Assembly (NCBI GenBank): GCA_049724395.1
Contig: JAUGWO010000057.1
Coordinates: forward strand, 95,616 to 159,615
Reading direction: 5' to 3'
Source: Spongospora subterranea f. sp. subterranea
Lineage: Eukaryota > Endomyxa: Phytomyxea > Phytomyxea > Plasmodiophorida
DNA: 64,000 nt
Below, one piece after another: positions 41,260 through 52,589 of the stretch (positions within the stretch are counted from its first letter, which is position 1; every line of letters starts with the position of its first letter). The position numbers were made by a program, and so were the translations under genes. The notes under the pieces are model-generated. The model did no database searches and had not been told where the DNA came from. It saw only the letters and a program-made list of their open reading frames with translations.

Positions 41260-44200
41260 GCTATAAAACTGGGCTTATGACACAGCCATGAAGTTGACGT
41301 CCTAACAGGAGAAAAAGTTCGACGAGTACGCGGCTACAATGGGTCGGCAGTTTGACGTCAGAGCCAAGGTTCTCCGGTCGAACGACAGTGGCGAATACTC
41401 GGCTTGGGAGCTCCATCATTATCTGAAGAACGAGGGCGTCGTAATGTATTACGAGACGGACAGTTTTGCAGAACAATATATTGATCCTTTTTTCATTATC
41501 CACCGGTGATTAGCCGATGAATCCGACACATTGCGGGCCACAATTCGGTCAATCAGCCGCCCAATCGTGGCGCCTATTGAGGAACGCTGTCTTGACGTCC
41601 ATCTGGTGTACGACCAGACCCATCTTGGCCGCCAGTGCAAAGATGATCCGCATCGCACCGTTATGCAATGTCGGAGCGAACGTATCCTTGAACTTCTCCA
41701 ACTTATCGCAACAGCCCTTGACAGTATATCGGCATTTGTAGCGCTCGATCTCCCCTTCTTTATGGTTTTATCACCATCTTTGTCGACAGTACTGGCGCAT
41801 CAGCTGGCCGATCTGCCAATTTGGCAACGTGGTGAGCCTTGATTGATTCAATCTCCTCCATCTCCGCTTCACGCCACTTTTCAGCATTGTTGCTTGCTGC
41901 TGCCTCGATCTCGTTGGCCGGATCTCTTTCCAACAGAAGCGCCGGTGTTGCCGGATCCGACAATGTGCTGCCAGATCCAATCGTACTATCACCTTCATCC
42001 GATTCTTGGTCGTCTTCATCTGTTCTTTTGCCGCCCGATGTCGTGACATATCAAAATCTTCATCCGATTCTTGGTCGTCTTCATCTGTTCTTTTGCCGCC
42101 CGATGTCGTGACATATCAAAATCTTCATCCGATTCTTGGTCGTCTTCATCTGTTCTTTTGCCGCCCGATGTCGTGACATATCAAAATCAGTCTCGTGTTG
42201 GATCTTTTTGGGCCATCGTCGCTCAGGTGGTCACTGCTGCCCGCTTCGGCATTCTTGTTATCTTTACACATTTCGGGATCAGACGGTGGAGCATCATCGT
42301 CATCACCGCCCGAACAGTCTTGACTGGTCGCGATGATATGTTGTAATTGAAGCGTCGCCTCATTCACTCCGGGGGACTTCATCCCTTCGTATCTTCATAG
42401 TGAATGACTTCTCTTGACTCGATTATTTTCCGGGATCTCCATTCGAGAACCACCCGACCACCCAGGCTTTCTTATTTGGCGACACCTCTAGATGTACCCC
42501 TCGTCTAGATGTACCCCTCGCTCTGCCTCGTCCTCCAACTTGTGTTTCGTCGCTCGGCGAATCATCACCCAGAATTCACAGCACCAAACTCGATAACTCG
42601 TTAGGTCGCTATCTCCCGACCCTGCGAGAGACACTCGATCGGGGTTGTCTTTCCGTCTGACATATGGCGTTCTTTCGCCAACATTGCTTTGGAACTTGCG
42701 ACAGAGCTCGTGCAGCTCGCATCATGTTCACGATTATTCCTCCGATCTCCTTAGCCAAACCGTTCTGAAACGGACGATCCGTGTCGCTCATCTCAACATG
42801 GATCCTTTGGTTTTTCACTGCCTTCAGAAATTTGCCACCCATCTTGATCGACGCGTAATATCTGCAGTTTCTTGCCGGATATGCCCTCGAATCGAGCAAT
42901 TGCTTGACGCTCATGATCCTTCTGATCGCTTCTTTTCTTCAATGGAACTGTAATTGCTGCGCCTGATCAATGCTCCACATAAATCGCCAAGTATCCGCCT
43001 CTTTCATGGGATCACACTCTCAATTGCTGGAGATCGCAACCAACCACATCCATCAATTTTATTTCGCGGGTGCGTTGCTTTGGAATGTGTCTATTCTTCA
43101 GATTAGCTTGGAAACAAGTCTTGCAGTTAAACTTCCCATTGAATGATTCAATGTTCAGGCCCATTGCAGTATTGTTTCACTCATCTTGAGCAGCGTCTCG
43201 ATCGCAAGATCTTCGCACCTAGCATGTGCCAACTCAGAAGAAATTTTGCCTCTTGGCCGAATGGGTGCTCTTGACTCTATATGAACGGGGGGCGAACATA
43301 CCACCACCTTCACCGAAAATCCTGCTCTTTATGGAGGTCTAGGTACATGAACCCTTTTCTCATCGTTGCTGTAACCAATATCTCACCGTTAACAACAATC
43401 TTTCCTGAACGCTGTAGTTCCAAGTATTTTCCTTCGTTGCCGAGGTGCTTCAGCGCCGATCATACTGAAAAGATATTTGCCATCGCATTCGGCACAAACG
43501 CCACGTCTTTCAGCATACGTTCTTGACCATTCGCCATCTTCAAGCGGACGTCTCCTCGTCCCTTCACTTGAACTCGATCCCTGGGCACAGTGCCTCCGAT
43601 CGTCTCGCCATCCTTATCCATATTCATCTTCAACTTGATGAAATGTTCCTTCTGGGTGCTCACATGTCCGCATGGAGCAGCATTGTCCACGACAAAGTCC
43701 CGTAATCCTTTTCGTGGAACTTCTTTCTCAACTCCTGTCAACGTATGCAATGCCAATGAAATGTCAGCAGTTCCTGCATGATTCCATCAACGGCCTCGGC
43801 CTCTGCCCCGACGCCCTACATCGCCGTCTCTACCGCGATGAGTGATCTTGTCGCCGCCCACTCCTTGAGCTCTGATTGCGATGACCTTTCCCTCCACATG
43901 CCCAGCATTCACATTTGAATGTGGTACACCATAGTTTGTCGTCATCACAACGCCTTCAGTGCGACGTCGCTTGGATCAGGGCGATTACATCTTCGCGAAC
44001 TTTCTTTGGTGTCATCAAGTCTGATGTTCCAGATAGTCTTAACAGTTTGAGATGTTCGAACTCAAACTGGCAACGACATAATCATCCAAGTCGCCAAATC
44101 GGCCTCCGTCAGCCTGCTGCATCATCAGCCTTTTTGTACGGCCAGCTAGATTCTACATTCGGACTAAATGCTGATTTGCATCTTCCGCTGCAGCACCTTT

Positions 44201-44540
44201 CTCTAGGTACATGGCGTTCAGCTCGCCGATGAGCGTCGCCACCGTTTGCCCGGTACTCCCGGCAAACTCGTCCTGAAGCGCCTTCCACGCTGCGAGTGGA
44301 TCTTGATCACAGTCCATGATCAAGTGGAGATGTCCAGAGTCCAAATTCTTGACGACCGCGTTCATCGCCGCATTCTTCTTGGCAGCGTCTGCGGTTTCGG
44401 AACCTTCGACGGCTTCGAGTCAACCCTGCGCTGTCAGCATCACCTTCATGGCGAACGACCATGGAGGGTAATCGCTGTCGCATTTTAACGCGATATCAAT
44501 CTTGACTTTGTTATCGCCAACAACCATTGCTCTACAGAGT
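41260..44540 (-). mobile_element. Ty1/Copia fossil, minus orientation, gag to RT
   Basis: Largest retroelement remnant in the window. In its own direction (from 44.5 kb downward) come gag (LIGELNAMYLEKG, about 44200), the protease region (FVVDNAAPCGHVS, about 43690), integrase pieces (42610-43250) and the start of RT (EAEMEEIESIKAHHVAK, about 41850, to about 41500). No matching LTR pair was delimited. It carries many breaks and is old. It belongs to a different Copia family from the 34-37 kb pair. Confidence 0.8.
41993..42187. repeat. Three tandem copies of a 65-bp unit
   Basis: The unit begins atcttcatccgattcttggt and ends cgtgacatatcaaa; three near-identical copies lie inside the Copia fossil. 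High identity shows the triplication is recent compared with the decay of the host element. Confidence 0.9.
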
Positions 44541-44599
44541 GAGGACCACGATTCCTTCAATCAGCATAATTGTGTGGGTATGCGATCCGACTCGATCCG

Positions 44600-45085
44600 C
44601 CTGAAACGGACGATCCGTGTCGCTCATCTCAACATGGATCCCTTGGTCTTTCACTGCCTTCAGAAATTTGCCATCCATGAATTCGCCACCTTGATCGACG
44701 CGCAATATCTGCAGTTTCTTGCCGGATATGCGCTCGAATCGAGCAATTGCTTGAGTCCATGACCCTTCTGATCACTTTTCTTCTGCAGTGGAACTCTAAT
44801 TGCTGCTCCTGATGTATGCTCAACATATACATCGCCAAGTATCCGTCTCCCATATGCGATCGCACTTCAAATTGCTGGAGATCGCAACCGACTACATCCA
44901 TCAACTTCAAGTCGCGGTGCGTTGTTTTGGAAATGTTTCTATTCTTCAGATTAGCTTGGATACAAGTCTTGCAGTCAAACTTCTCAATTGGATTCAATGT
45001 TCAGGCCCATTGCAGTATTGTTCTCACCCATCTTGAGCAGCGTCTCGATCGCAAAATGTCCACACCTAGCGTGGGCCAGCTCAGG
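44600..45085 (-). mobile_element. Second copy of the Copia integrase region (direct repeat of 42770-43240)
   Basis: This ~480-bp stretch repeats 42770-43240 in the same orientation with moderate divergence (ggacgatccgtgtcgctcat at both starts). It includes the gag-pre-integrase/integrase N-terminal part (TCIQANLKNRNISKTTHRDL). A separate insertion or segmental duplication of the same Copia family, broken and partial. Confidence 0.75.
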
Positions 45086-45089
45086 AGGT

Positions 45090-45598
45090 TGCGACATTAC
45101 AGACGAAAACATCGGGCCGAACACCTACCCAATTAGAGAAGCTTTAGGAGTACTCATGTTCATTGCGAACGCGACACGACCAGATATAGTCTACATCGTT
45201 AACAAACTGAGCCGATCCGTGTCGAAACTAACAACACAACTCTGGAGAAACGTCCAACGGATATTTAAGTACCTGAAGGGAACGACAATTTATGGACTAC
45301 TGTTCGGCAGGCCTGATGAGGCAATCGCCTGTTATGCCGACAGCAGCTTCGCTGACGACGTTAATGATCGCAACTGGATGGTTATTGATGTTCGGACAAG
45401 ATATCATATCGTGGGCGATCAACCAAGCAGAAATCTGTGGCGCTATCAACCACTGAATCAGAATATATGGCCTGTTGTGATGTGGCAAAGGGGAGAACTT
45501 ATATCAAGAAACGTTCGAAACGAAGGGGCGTGTCAGATTGAGACGATCCTAACGTACTGTTCATCCTATTGCTACTCGTACGATCTTTCATAGATTCT
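45090..45598 (+). mobile_element. Ty1/Copia fossil fragment, RNase H end, plus orientation
   Basis: Plus-strand remnant of the Copia RT/RNase H end: YPIREALGVLMFIANATRPD, VQRIFKYLKGT, CYADSSFADD (45120-45360). Opposite in direction to the adjoining Copia pieces. Fragmentary with few to several breaks, old. Confidence 0.75.
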
Positions 45599-45599
45599 A

Positions 45600-45829
45600 A
45601 ATAAACGCTTCTTGTTTTTCCGTCCTAATCTATACTCTACCGGTCGATATGGGCGCGAACACGAAACCAAATCGCTTGAACCGATTCATCATTGCGTCAA
45701 CGACGGTTCCAATGATCGGCGTTTGTGCAGGGTATAAGTTCGACGAAGTTGCTAAAGTCGTCCTTCGAAAACCAATATTTACTTGAAAAGATTCCAGCAC
45801 TGCGGCGACTTTTTGCTAATTAATAGATG
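45600..45829. other. Short gap between retroelement fossils
   Basis: No gene recognised; may hold remains of an LTR, but no repeat partner was seen. Confidence 0.3.
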
Positions 45830-46640
45830 TCGTAGTGGATGACTTTGTTCGGTTGTTCTGCGTCAACTACATTTCCGAACGAACGTGCGGAATACGTTTT
45901 ACCATTCACGCGGATGCAGTGTCAACAGTGCAGAACGAAATCGTTCACCGTCGACTTCATATTTGGCCACAAGAAATGCTTGGCGATTGCGGCAAGCATG
46001 GCGTCGAGAACAAGATGAGCTGAGAGTCCCATATGGGCGATAACACAAATGCCGATCAGCAAAGTCTCTGTAGGAATCCATATCTGATTGTCGCGGGTCT
46101 TCCACGCCAAATCAGTCGCGTCAATGACCAGTTCGGTGACGTCGTTCAAGATGAAAACACTGCCATCGTGTGAGCGATTTGAAGAATGAATAAAACCTGA
46201 CTGGGCTCTAAAGGTTTCAGCAAGCGTTGGCCATACAAAAGATTCGCGGAATTGGTAATCGTCGAACGAGACGCGCTGACGCTTGGCTTTGATGATTGCG
46301 TCATCGCCATTCGGTTTGACGGAAAAGCACCCTCGGGTCCCAAGATCGGCCCAGACGTTGACTTCTCCAGCCGTGTGCTAGATGTCGAAATGATATTGAG
46401 AGAGGTGCACTTCCCATCGGGCGAGGCGGTCCTTCGAGTGACGGGAAATTGATGATGTTGGTGATGTTGGGTCGAGGACGTTGACCAAGTTACGATGATC
46501 GGTAAATATTGTAAATGGGTGCTGGGTCTGGAGGAAGTGTTTCAGACGATGGGCCCCTTCCACGTTAGGGAAACCCTCTTTCTCTATCGTTGCCCAGCGC
46601 AGTTGACTTACTTTTAAACGCGCCACTGATAAAGCCAATG
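45830..46640 (-). mobile_element. Ty3/Gypsy fossil, RNase H to integrase start
   Basis: In its own direction: RNase H (FTIFTDHRNLVNVLDP, about 46510), the linker (NVWADLGTRG-like, about 46340) and the integrase zinc-binding end (FLWPNMKSTVNDFVLHC, about 45960). The same family as the copies at 25.8 and 56.1 kb, judging by the linker. Several breaks, no LTRs recognised, old. Confidence 0.75.
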
Positions 46641-46867
46641 GTTCATGTTGTTGTTTCGAGAATTCTTTGCCTATGTGAGCGGGATCTGCGTTAAGAAAAC
46701 TGACCAGAATCCGTTAGAAGCATCAGGAAAAAAGCAAGTCGTCCTTAACGTGGGCCATGGTTATCAATTTGGTGAGAACTTGTTTGCATTAAAAAAACGT
46801 TTGGCGTGTTCAGACGTCCACCCCCCTTGATGAATGATATTTACGCGTCGCGATTGTGTTTGCTTGA
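46641..46867. other. Gap upstream of an unrecognised gene
   Basis: No gene or repeat recognised. May contain the promoter of the gene starting at 46868. Confidence 0.3.
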
Positions 46868-47641
46868 ATGAATCGACAGATTTCGGAGCAGCGGACTACT
46901 GTTGCTGCAAAAGGATCGCATTCACGAGTGCCGAAGATCGGGTACTCAGTTACTTTACGTCTTTCAACACTTCAATCAGGGACCTTTGGTCTGGACACCA
47001 TCTACAACGCCGACGGAAAGAAATCAGCGAAACGCAGAATCGCAGTTCTGTTGGAAGGACAAAGTCCACCAGCCCTGAAAGCTGCAGTCGAACAGCAGCC
47101 AGAATTCGGTGACGACGATGAAGTGAAGCACAACGTGCCCAAGACATTCAAACTGATTCTGACGACGGCGAAGGACCAGGACAGATTCCAACGCCACACC
47201 AGATGGTCGTCTGATTACCCATATCATAAACCACGAGTCGATCAAGGTCAAAGTTGTACCAATAATTCCTCTCAATTAAAGCGTCCAAGCAATCACGCGA
47301 CGGCAGACCAGGAATTCGAAAGAGGTTCCTGAGTACCTGAAGAAGAGCTACGAAGCAAAGCCGATTCCAGTCAATGGTTGTCTGATTTTTAAAGGCCCGA
47401 TTTGGTTCAGATCTGCCCCAAGGCGACGGCAAAAGAGCGAATTTATGTCCTAGACAATTTCCGCTTCGAACGTGACAAGTCGTTGAATCTCAACAAACTG
47501 CACATGGTTGACAGCGTTGACATTCCATTCAAGTCTGCCACAAAGTACCAGGTCAAGTTGAATGACTGTCTCACATTGCCCTGTGAACTGGAGAACTTGA
47601 CTCTCGCCATCACGCCCCTGTTTGTCGACCGCGAGTACTGA
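46868..47641 (+). CDS. Putative multi-exon gene, unrecognised
   Basis: ATG 46868 opens a frame reading PKIGYSVTLRLSTLQSGTFG, RRIAVLLEGQSPPALKAAVE and TFKLILTTAKDQDRF (to about 47195). Later protein-like exons are PEYLKKSYEAKPIPVNGCLI (47330-47390) and AKERIYVLDNFRFERDKSLN, VDSVDIPFKSATKYQVKLND ending PLFVDREY with TGA at 47641. Frames change between them, so one or two short introns (candidate donor aaggtcaaag at 47246) are needed. The strand-rich pattern suggests a beta-sandwich, but no family was recognised. Confidence 0.42.
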
Positions 47642-48185
47642 CTCTCGCGTGCAGGCGTCGTGTAGAACAATATATAGCATCTCACAATCCGTATTGCATA
47701 ACCCATTATGATTTCTCCGAAAAATCGGTTCGACATCATCTCGACAAGCCGATTTGTCGTGATGCGTTTTCCCATTTATTCAGTAAATAATTGGGTTTGT
47801 GTTAAACATTTTACGTTTATCCAGGTACACGATTTCCAACCCGAAGATGAGCTGGGTGTTCTCTATATGGGGTGGGATCTATTGTCATCCCTTCCAATGC
47901 CATCATATCTGATGGTAGCCGACTCCACCCATTCATCAGACTCAACAACAAAATCAATCGCCATCGATCGAGCGTGAGTTGCCTACCTAGTTCATAGCGG
48001 AGGAAGGTGTTGAATCCACATATGTATCTCGGCCAATGTTGGCCAGACCCCAACAGAATTATACCGAGAAAAGTTTTGATATGAATACAACAGAGATAAC
48101 CCTATAACCCCTTGTGAAACTACCACAGGTTTATTTGACTTCATCTACCTTATTTTTTTAAGTCATTTGGATTGCCAACACTTAT
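47642..48185. other. Convergent intergenic region
   Basis: Between the 3' ends of a plus-strand and a minus-strand gene. A plus-strand stretch after an acceptor-like tccag (47819) reads DFQPEDELGVLYMGWDLLSS and could be a further exon, unproven. Confidence 0.3.
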
Positions 48186-49293
48186 CTAATCTTGAAATGA
48201 CCGAAATTCATATTGACAGATATCAGATTCCATTCTGCCTGTTCCAGGACAGTAATCGCGACTGAACGTGGTGTAGTGTACTGATTCTCCCCATCTCCGA
48301 ACAAACTCCTCGACACTTCCACCGCAATGACGATGTAAACAATTGTAAACAGGACGGCTTTTTCTAACCACAGAAATTACACCCGGATGAGGCGATTTCG
48401 TTGACTTTGTCTTCGTAATCATGAACTGATCATACTCGTCGCGAATTTTGGAAAGCGCTGGGAGGAGGTCTCGGGTTGATTTATAGGGAAGATCAAGTCT
48501 TGCTGGAATATCAAACGGTGGCTTGATCGATCCGCATTCAATGGACTCCATGCCTTGACATTTCCGACTTCTGAATTCCCCATGCGAGAATTGAGAGCCC
48601 CATTTTCGAATCCATTCAATTGAACTTTGGCCACAGTGATGAACAAAGCAACCCCAGATGGGTTTCGGACACTGGCTATGAATATTGTCGCAAGGTCTCT
48701 CGAGCCTTGGAGCCACTTGATCGGAATTTCTCGTTGAATTTCACGACACATATTGAGTTTTTCTTCTACAGGTTTTGACGTTGAAATAGCATGCCTAAGA
48801 GTTTGAGATCCAATTCACAGGGAATCTTCGTCTCTGAAAGCACAAATGTTCATCAGTTTTTCTCAAGAATGAGCGAATGAAAAACCTGTTGTCAGGGTTT
48901 CTGACGATTTTCGTCCTCTGGTAACCGCAGGTGGTATGATTTAATCCACGACCGGGGCAGCATTTCAATCCAAACTGGCGGTGCGGGAAAAGCGTTCCCC
49001 AACGTGTCTGGAACAGGTTTATGTCTTTGTCACAGCATTTCACAAGACATTGAAGGACGGGGATACAGGTGCGCTTGAGACAATATATCACCTTAGTTCT
49101 AACACTGCGGAGCGATCTTCTGCAAGAGACCAGTTTTAAAACAAAATTCGAAATTAGGATCAGTTTTTCCAGGGTGCTGGTTGCCCTTGACAATTAGCCT
49201 AGCATCAGGAACATCGATGTTGTTTTGTCCGACCTCAACCTTATCCCGTCCCGATTTTCCGAGCAACAGTACTTCCATCATGTGTTCCGTCAT
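48186..49293 (-). CDS. Cysteine/Trp-Gly module protein, three tandem modules, unrecognised family
   Basis: ATG 49293 opens an exon (MTEHMMEVLLLGKSGRDKVE, DVPDARLIVKGNQHPGK), followed by three copies of a ~45-residue module on the minus strand: CLVKCCDKDINLFQTRWGTL...CCPGRG...C (about 49060-48920), CFVHHCGQSSIEWIRKWGSQ...CQGMESIEC (about 48650-48540) and CLHRHCGGSVEEFVRRWGES...CPGTGRMESDIC (about 48330-48220). The common pattern is C-x3-[HC/CC]-[GD]-x8-[RK]WG-x3-[FV]-x4-F-x4-C-x-G-x(5-8)-C, four conserved Cys and an invariant WG. The modules are separated by 90-100 residue polar linkers or introns. There is no signal peptide at this start. Cys spacing could support disulfides or zinc. Exons upstream are likely: a protein-like minus stretch (NWDLDEVKDYNSLCVFLV) lies at 49460-49400. 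Function unknown. Confidence 0.55.
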
Positions 49294-49299
49294 GGCGTC

Positions 49300-49486
49300 A
49301 CTGTTGTGAAACTCGACCTGTTCTGGATTCTTCTCCTTTCCCTGAGCAGACGATACCGTTGGTGAAAATCAAATCCCAGACAGAGCGAGGAACCAGAGTT
49401 CTGACCAGAAACACACAGAGGCTATTATAGTCTTTGACCTCATCCAGGTCCCAGTTTAGGTGCCGACAGAGCATTCTCAATCCCAA
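49300..49486 (-). CDS. Probable exon upstream of the Cys/WG gene
   Basis: The minus-strand stretch RMLCRHLNWDLDEVKDYNSL, CVFLVRTLVPRSVWDLIFTN is protein-like but begins with no ATG and ends at a possible donor. It may belong to the Cys/WG gene or to the repeat-bearing gene upstream. Not recognised. Confidence 0.3.
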
Positions 49487-49599
49487 AAAATATTTGGTAC
49501 ATTACGAAACTCAACCTTTTTGTGAGTCTGGTTCGGAAATCGTTCCTAGTACGCCATAAGCAGATATTGGCGATTCCGATTCTCGGCAATCTCTTACAA

Positions 49600-51060
49600 C
49601 GTCAACAGGCTGGTTCTTTGAATTGATCGTATTTTCGATGCGGCAATCGAAAGCTCTGCCATCAATGCTGATGCAGGATGCATCACGGTTTGACCTCGTG
49701 TTCGGGGTCCAATTTTGAGACGAACTAAGCAGTCGAACCCAAAGACAAGTGGGACATGGACTGAACGGCTAAATTCTGGAGGAACTGTCCCCGAACTGGT
49801 GGACGTTTCTGTTAGCGGGCACGAGATTCTCGGGAAAGTCTTTTGACAGCAAAATTTCCAAATCCATTGAAAGTCGATTTGGATCGCTAAGGCAATCAAG
49901 GTTCTCGCCCTCTTGTCCCAACAGTTGAGAGTCGATACTGATATGGGGCGCGTCACTTTTCGAACCCGGGCTCGAGTGCCATTCCTGAAGCGCATTTATC
50001 AAGCCGAATCTCTGTATGAAGATGAACTGAACTACTAAATTGATCGAAGGACTTTCCTCGAGATCTTCGGGAAAGTCTTTTGACAGCAAAATTTCCAAAT
50101 CCATTGAAAGTCGATTTGGATCGCTAAGGCAATCAAGGTTCTCGACCTCTTGTCCCAACAGTTGAAGTCGATTTGGGGCGCGTCACTTTTCGAACCCGGG
50201 CTCGAGTGCCATTCCTACAGACGCCTTTAACAAGCCGAATCTCTATATGAAAATGAATTGAACTACGACATTGTTTGAAGAACTTTCACCAAACTGGTGG
50301 GCGTTTCTGTTAGCGGGCACGAGATTTCGGGAAAGTCTTTTGACAGCAAAATTTCCAAATCCATTGAAATTCGATTTGGATCGCTAAGGCAATCAAGGTT
50401 CTCGACCTCTTGTCCCAACAGTTGAGAAGTCGATACTGATATGGGGCGCGTCACTTTTCGAACCCGGGCTCGAGTGCCATTCCTAAAAACGCCTTTAACA
50501 AGCCGAATCTCTATATGAAAATGAACTGAACTACGACATTGTTTGAAGAACTTTCACCAAACTGGTGGGCGTTTCTGTTAGCGGGCACGAGATTCTCGGG
50601 AAAGTCTTTTGACAGCAAAATCTCCAAATCCATTGAGAGTCGATTTGGATCGCTAAGGCAATCTCTCGCCCTCTTGTCCCAACAGTTGTGAGTCCATACT
50701 GATATGGGGCGCGTCACTTTTCGAACCCGGGCTCGAGCGCCATTCCTGAAGCGCATTTATCAAGCCGAATCTCTGTATGAAGATGAACTGAACTACTAAA
50801 TGATCGAAGGACTTTCCTCGAGATCCTCTCGGGAAAGTCTTTTGACAGCAAAATCTCCAAATCCATTGAAAGTCGATTTGGATCGCTAAGGCAATCAAGG
50901 TTCTCGACCTCTTGGCTCAACCGTTGAGAGTCGATACTGATATGGGACGCGTCACTTTTCGAACCCGGGCTCGAGTGCCATTCCTAAAAACGCACTTAAC
51001 AAGCCGAATGTCTATATGAACATGAACTAACAACTTCATTCATCGAAGAACTTTCACCAA
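49600..51060 (-). repeat. Five tandem ~233-269-bp repeats, coding-like on minus strand
   Basis: Direct repeats marked by gcaaaatttccaaatccatt at about 49850, 50087, 50347, 50616 and 50849. On the minus strand each unit encodes a similar ~80-residue block: LDCLSDPNRLSMDLEILLSK, DFPENLVPANRN, QFGESSS, VVQFIFI, LINALQEW and SPGSKSDAPHIS. Periods of 237, 260, 269 and 233 bp are not all multiples of three, so either introns lie inside units or the block is no longer coding throughout. Each unit also contains the fixed string cgaacccgggctcgag. High identity between units indicates recent expansion. Confidence 0.85.
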
Positions 51061-51230
51061 ACTGGTCGACTGGATTGATATTGAAAAAATCAACCTCCAA
51101 CAAGGAATTGCCTTGCAGCCAGTTTGACTCCAATTCGGAATATTCAAATCCTGGAAAGTCTATCTCTTTGGTCTCGTCAAGGAGCATTGCCCACTCATGC
51201 GACGGCGACGTGGTGGCCTGCAATGACCAA
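51000..51230 (-). CDS. Founding or degenerate unit of the repeat-bearing gene
   Basis: Upstream of the array the minus strand reads SHEWAMLLDETKEIDFPGFE, YSELESNWLQGNSLLEVDFF, NINPVDQFGESSS and MNEVV. QFGESSSMNEVV matches QFGESSSNNVVV of the repeats, and EWAMLLDETK aligns with the LQEW position, so this is a more diverged N-terminal unit, probably a single gene with the array. No ATG lies directly in front; a further 5' exon is needed. No known domain. Confidence 0.4.
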
Positions 51231-51245
51231 TGATCTCAGAATTTG

Positions 51246-51434
51246 ATGATTATTTGGAGCGACATTCCGCCATCCACACCGAGAGAGTCGAGGAGGCGAA
51301 TCTTGCGGCGGCTTTGGCCCGACCTGAGCCAAGCGGTTGGCGCCAAACATGCCCAGGTTCGGTTGTCACAGATCGAGGTCGGTCTGGTCGCCACAAGTAG
51401 GGATCCCAACAAGATGAGGACACTCATTGAGTAA
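51246..51434 (+). CDS. Small ORF, unrecognised
   Basis: ATG 51246 opens 62 codons with MIIWSDIPPSTPRESRRRIL, RRLWPDLSQAVGAKHAQVRL and SQIEVGLVATSRDPNKMRTL, GC-richer than its flanks and helical in character. It could be a small gene or an orphan exon. No family recognised. Confidence 0.3.
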   Translation: MIIWSDIPPSTPRESRRRILRRLWPDLSQAVGAKHAQVRLSQIEVGLVATSRDPNKMRTLIE

Positions 51435-51479
51435 TGGCGCTACAGTAGCGCGATTGGCCAACGGGCAAGGATGAGTTCA

Positions 51480-51670
51480 GAGTATGAGGCAACCGGTTCA
51501 AATCCGCAAGACAATAACCGTGATCGGAACAAATCTGGGAACACGATATTTGTCAGAGGCCACTTCACGAGCATACCTCGCTGGCTGTGATCCATCGGCC
51601 GTCAATGATCCAGTTTTGTTGAACAGAGTCCAGTCTCAGGTTGATTCTCGGTTCAATGGAGGTTAACGGC
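51480..51670 (+). repeat. Dispersed coding-like family, copy 5 (N-terminal part)
   Basis: The plus strand reads QIRKTITVIGTNLGTRYLSE, ATSRAYLAG and VLLNRVQSQVDSRFNGG. It matches 54530-54655 (gtcagaggccacttcacgag identical) and, further on, 39095-39165. Read together with the pieces at 39.1 and 52.6 kb, this suggests the N-terminal half of the dispersed family. Confidence 0.55.
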
Positions 51671-52480
51671 CCTCGTGGGTTTCGGTATAAATATCTCATA
51701 TCGTCCTATGACATGTTGAGAATATATAGCAGATACATTTACGGCTATCCTCAATTGGTTCTTTCACATTGGCTCTGAGCAATATCTTATGGTAGTTTCT
51801 CAACGTCTGATTGTCAATTTTGTGTTCGTGTCTTGGTCATGATCACTCTAAATGTCTTTGAACATGCGTCAATTTTTCGATTGCCTCTGAAGAGCAAAAG
51901 GGGAGGTGCGCTTTGCACTCAGCTGTAAAGTGAACGGTTTGTCGACGACTGCGTTGACGCGCCATTTTTCGTAAACCGGCTCCTGAACCAAACCGCGACT
52001 GCTATCGCGTCTGTCAACGAGCCGGTTCTGAACCTGAAAGCAAGTTGTACAGAGTGATATCCGAACAGGTCTCCTCAGACAATGTTTCCCCGCCCATGGC
52101 ATGCGTATTCACATTTTTGTTGAGGTTTTCCGTCCTCAACACGGGATCCATGACCTCCTTGACCACCGTTTCTCGTGAAGCATCGGAACCTCAGAGGCAG
52201 GAGATTGCCACTTCACGGTCACCCGTGTTCATCTATTACTCTCATGCGGTTTGTGTTTAGATATCGTAATTGGCCCAATGTCATGAAAATCGTGTGGTAT
52301 ATCGAGCGATCCCGTCGGGTCAGGTTTACATTGTTTTCGTTCCGGTTATAAGTGATTTTGAATTCTCGGTGGTGCACGGTCTGGCATGTTCCGGATGTCG
52401 CACCCTAAACAAGAGAACCTTTTAATCCAAAACACGTCTGCACCCGTATCGTCGCGGTCAACGTCAAATCCGTCCCGAGT
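51671..52480. other. No gene recognised
   Basis: Short frames only. A plus-strand frame at 52045-52260 lacks any domain. Nothing further supportable. Confidence 0.3.
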
Positions 52481-52589
52481 TGTGGGTGATGTCGGCGATG
52501 TTTTCGGGGTCAAGGACAACTTTTGCATGGCCGAGACTCGTTTTCGTCAAAAGGGTGATCTCCCCATTTGACCAAACCGGGTCACCGCC

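Noticed and set aside
41993-42187. CRISPR-like direct repeats of 65 bp
   Set aside because: Three adjacent identical units without spacers inside a retroelement fossil; simple tandem duplication.
51480-51510. tRNA B-box-like ggttcaaatcc
   Set aside because: No cloverleaf could be folded around it, and the homologous copy at 54.54 kb lacks the motif.
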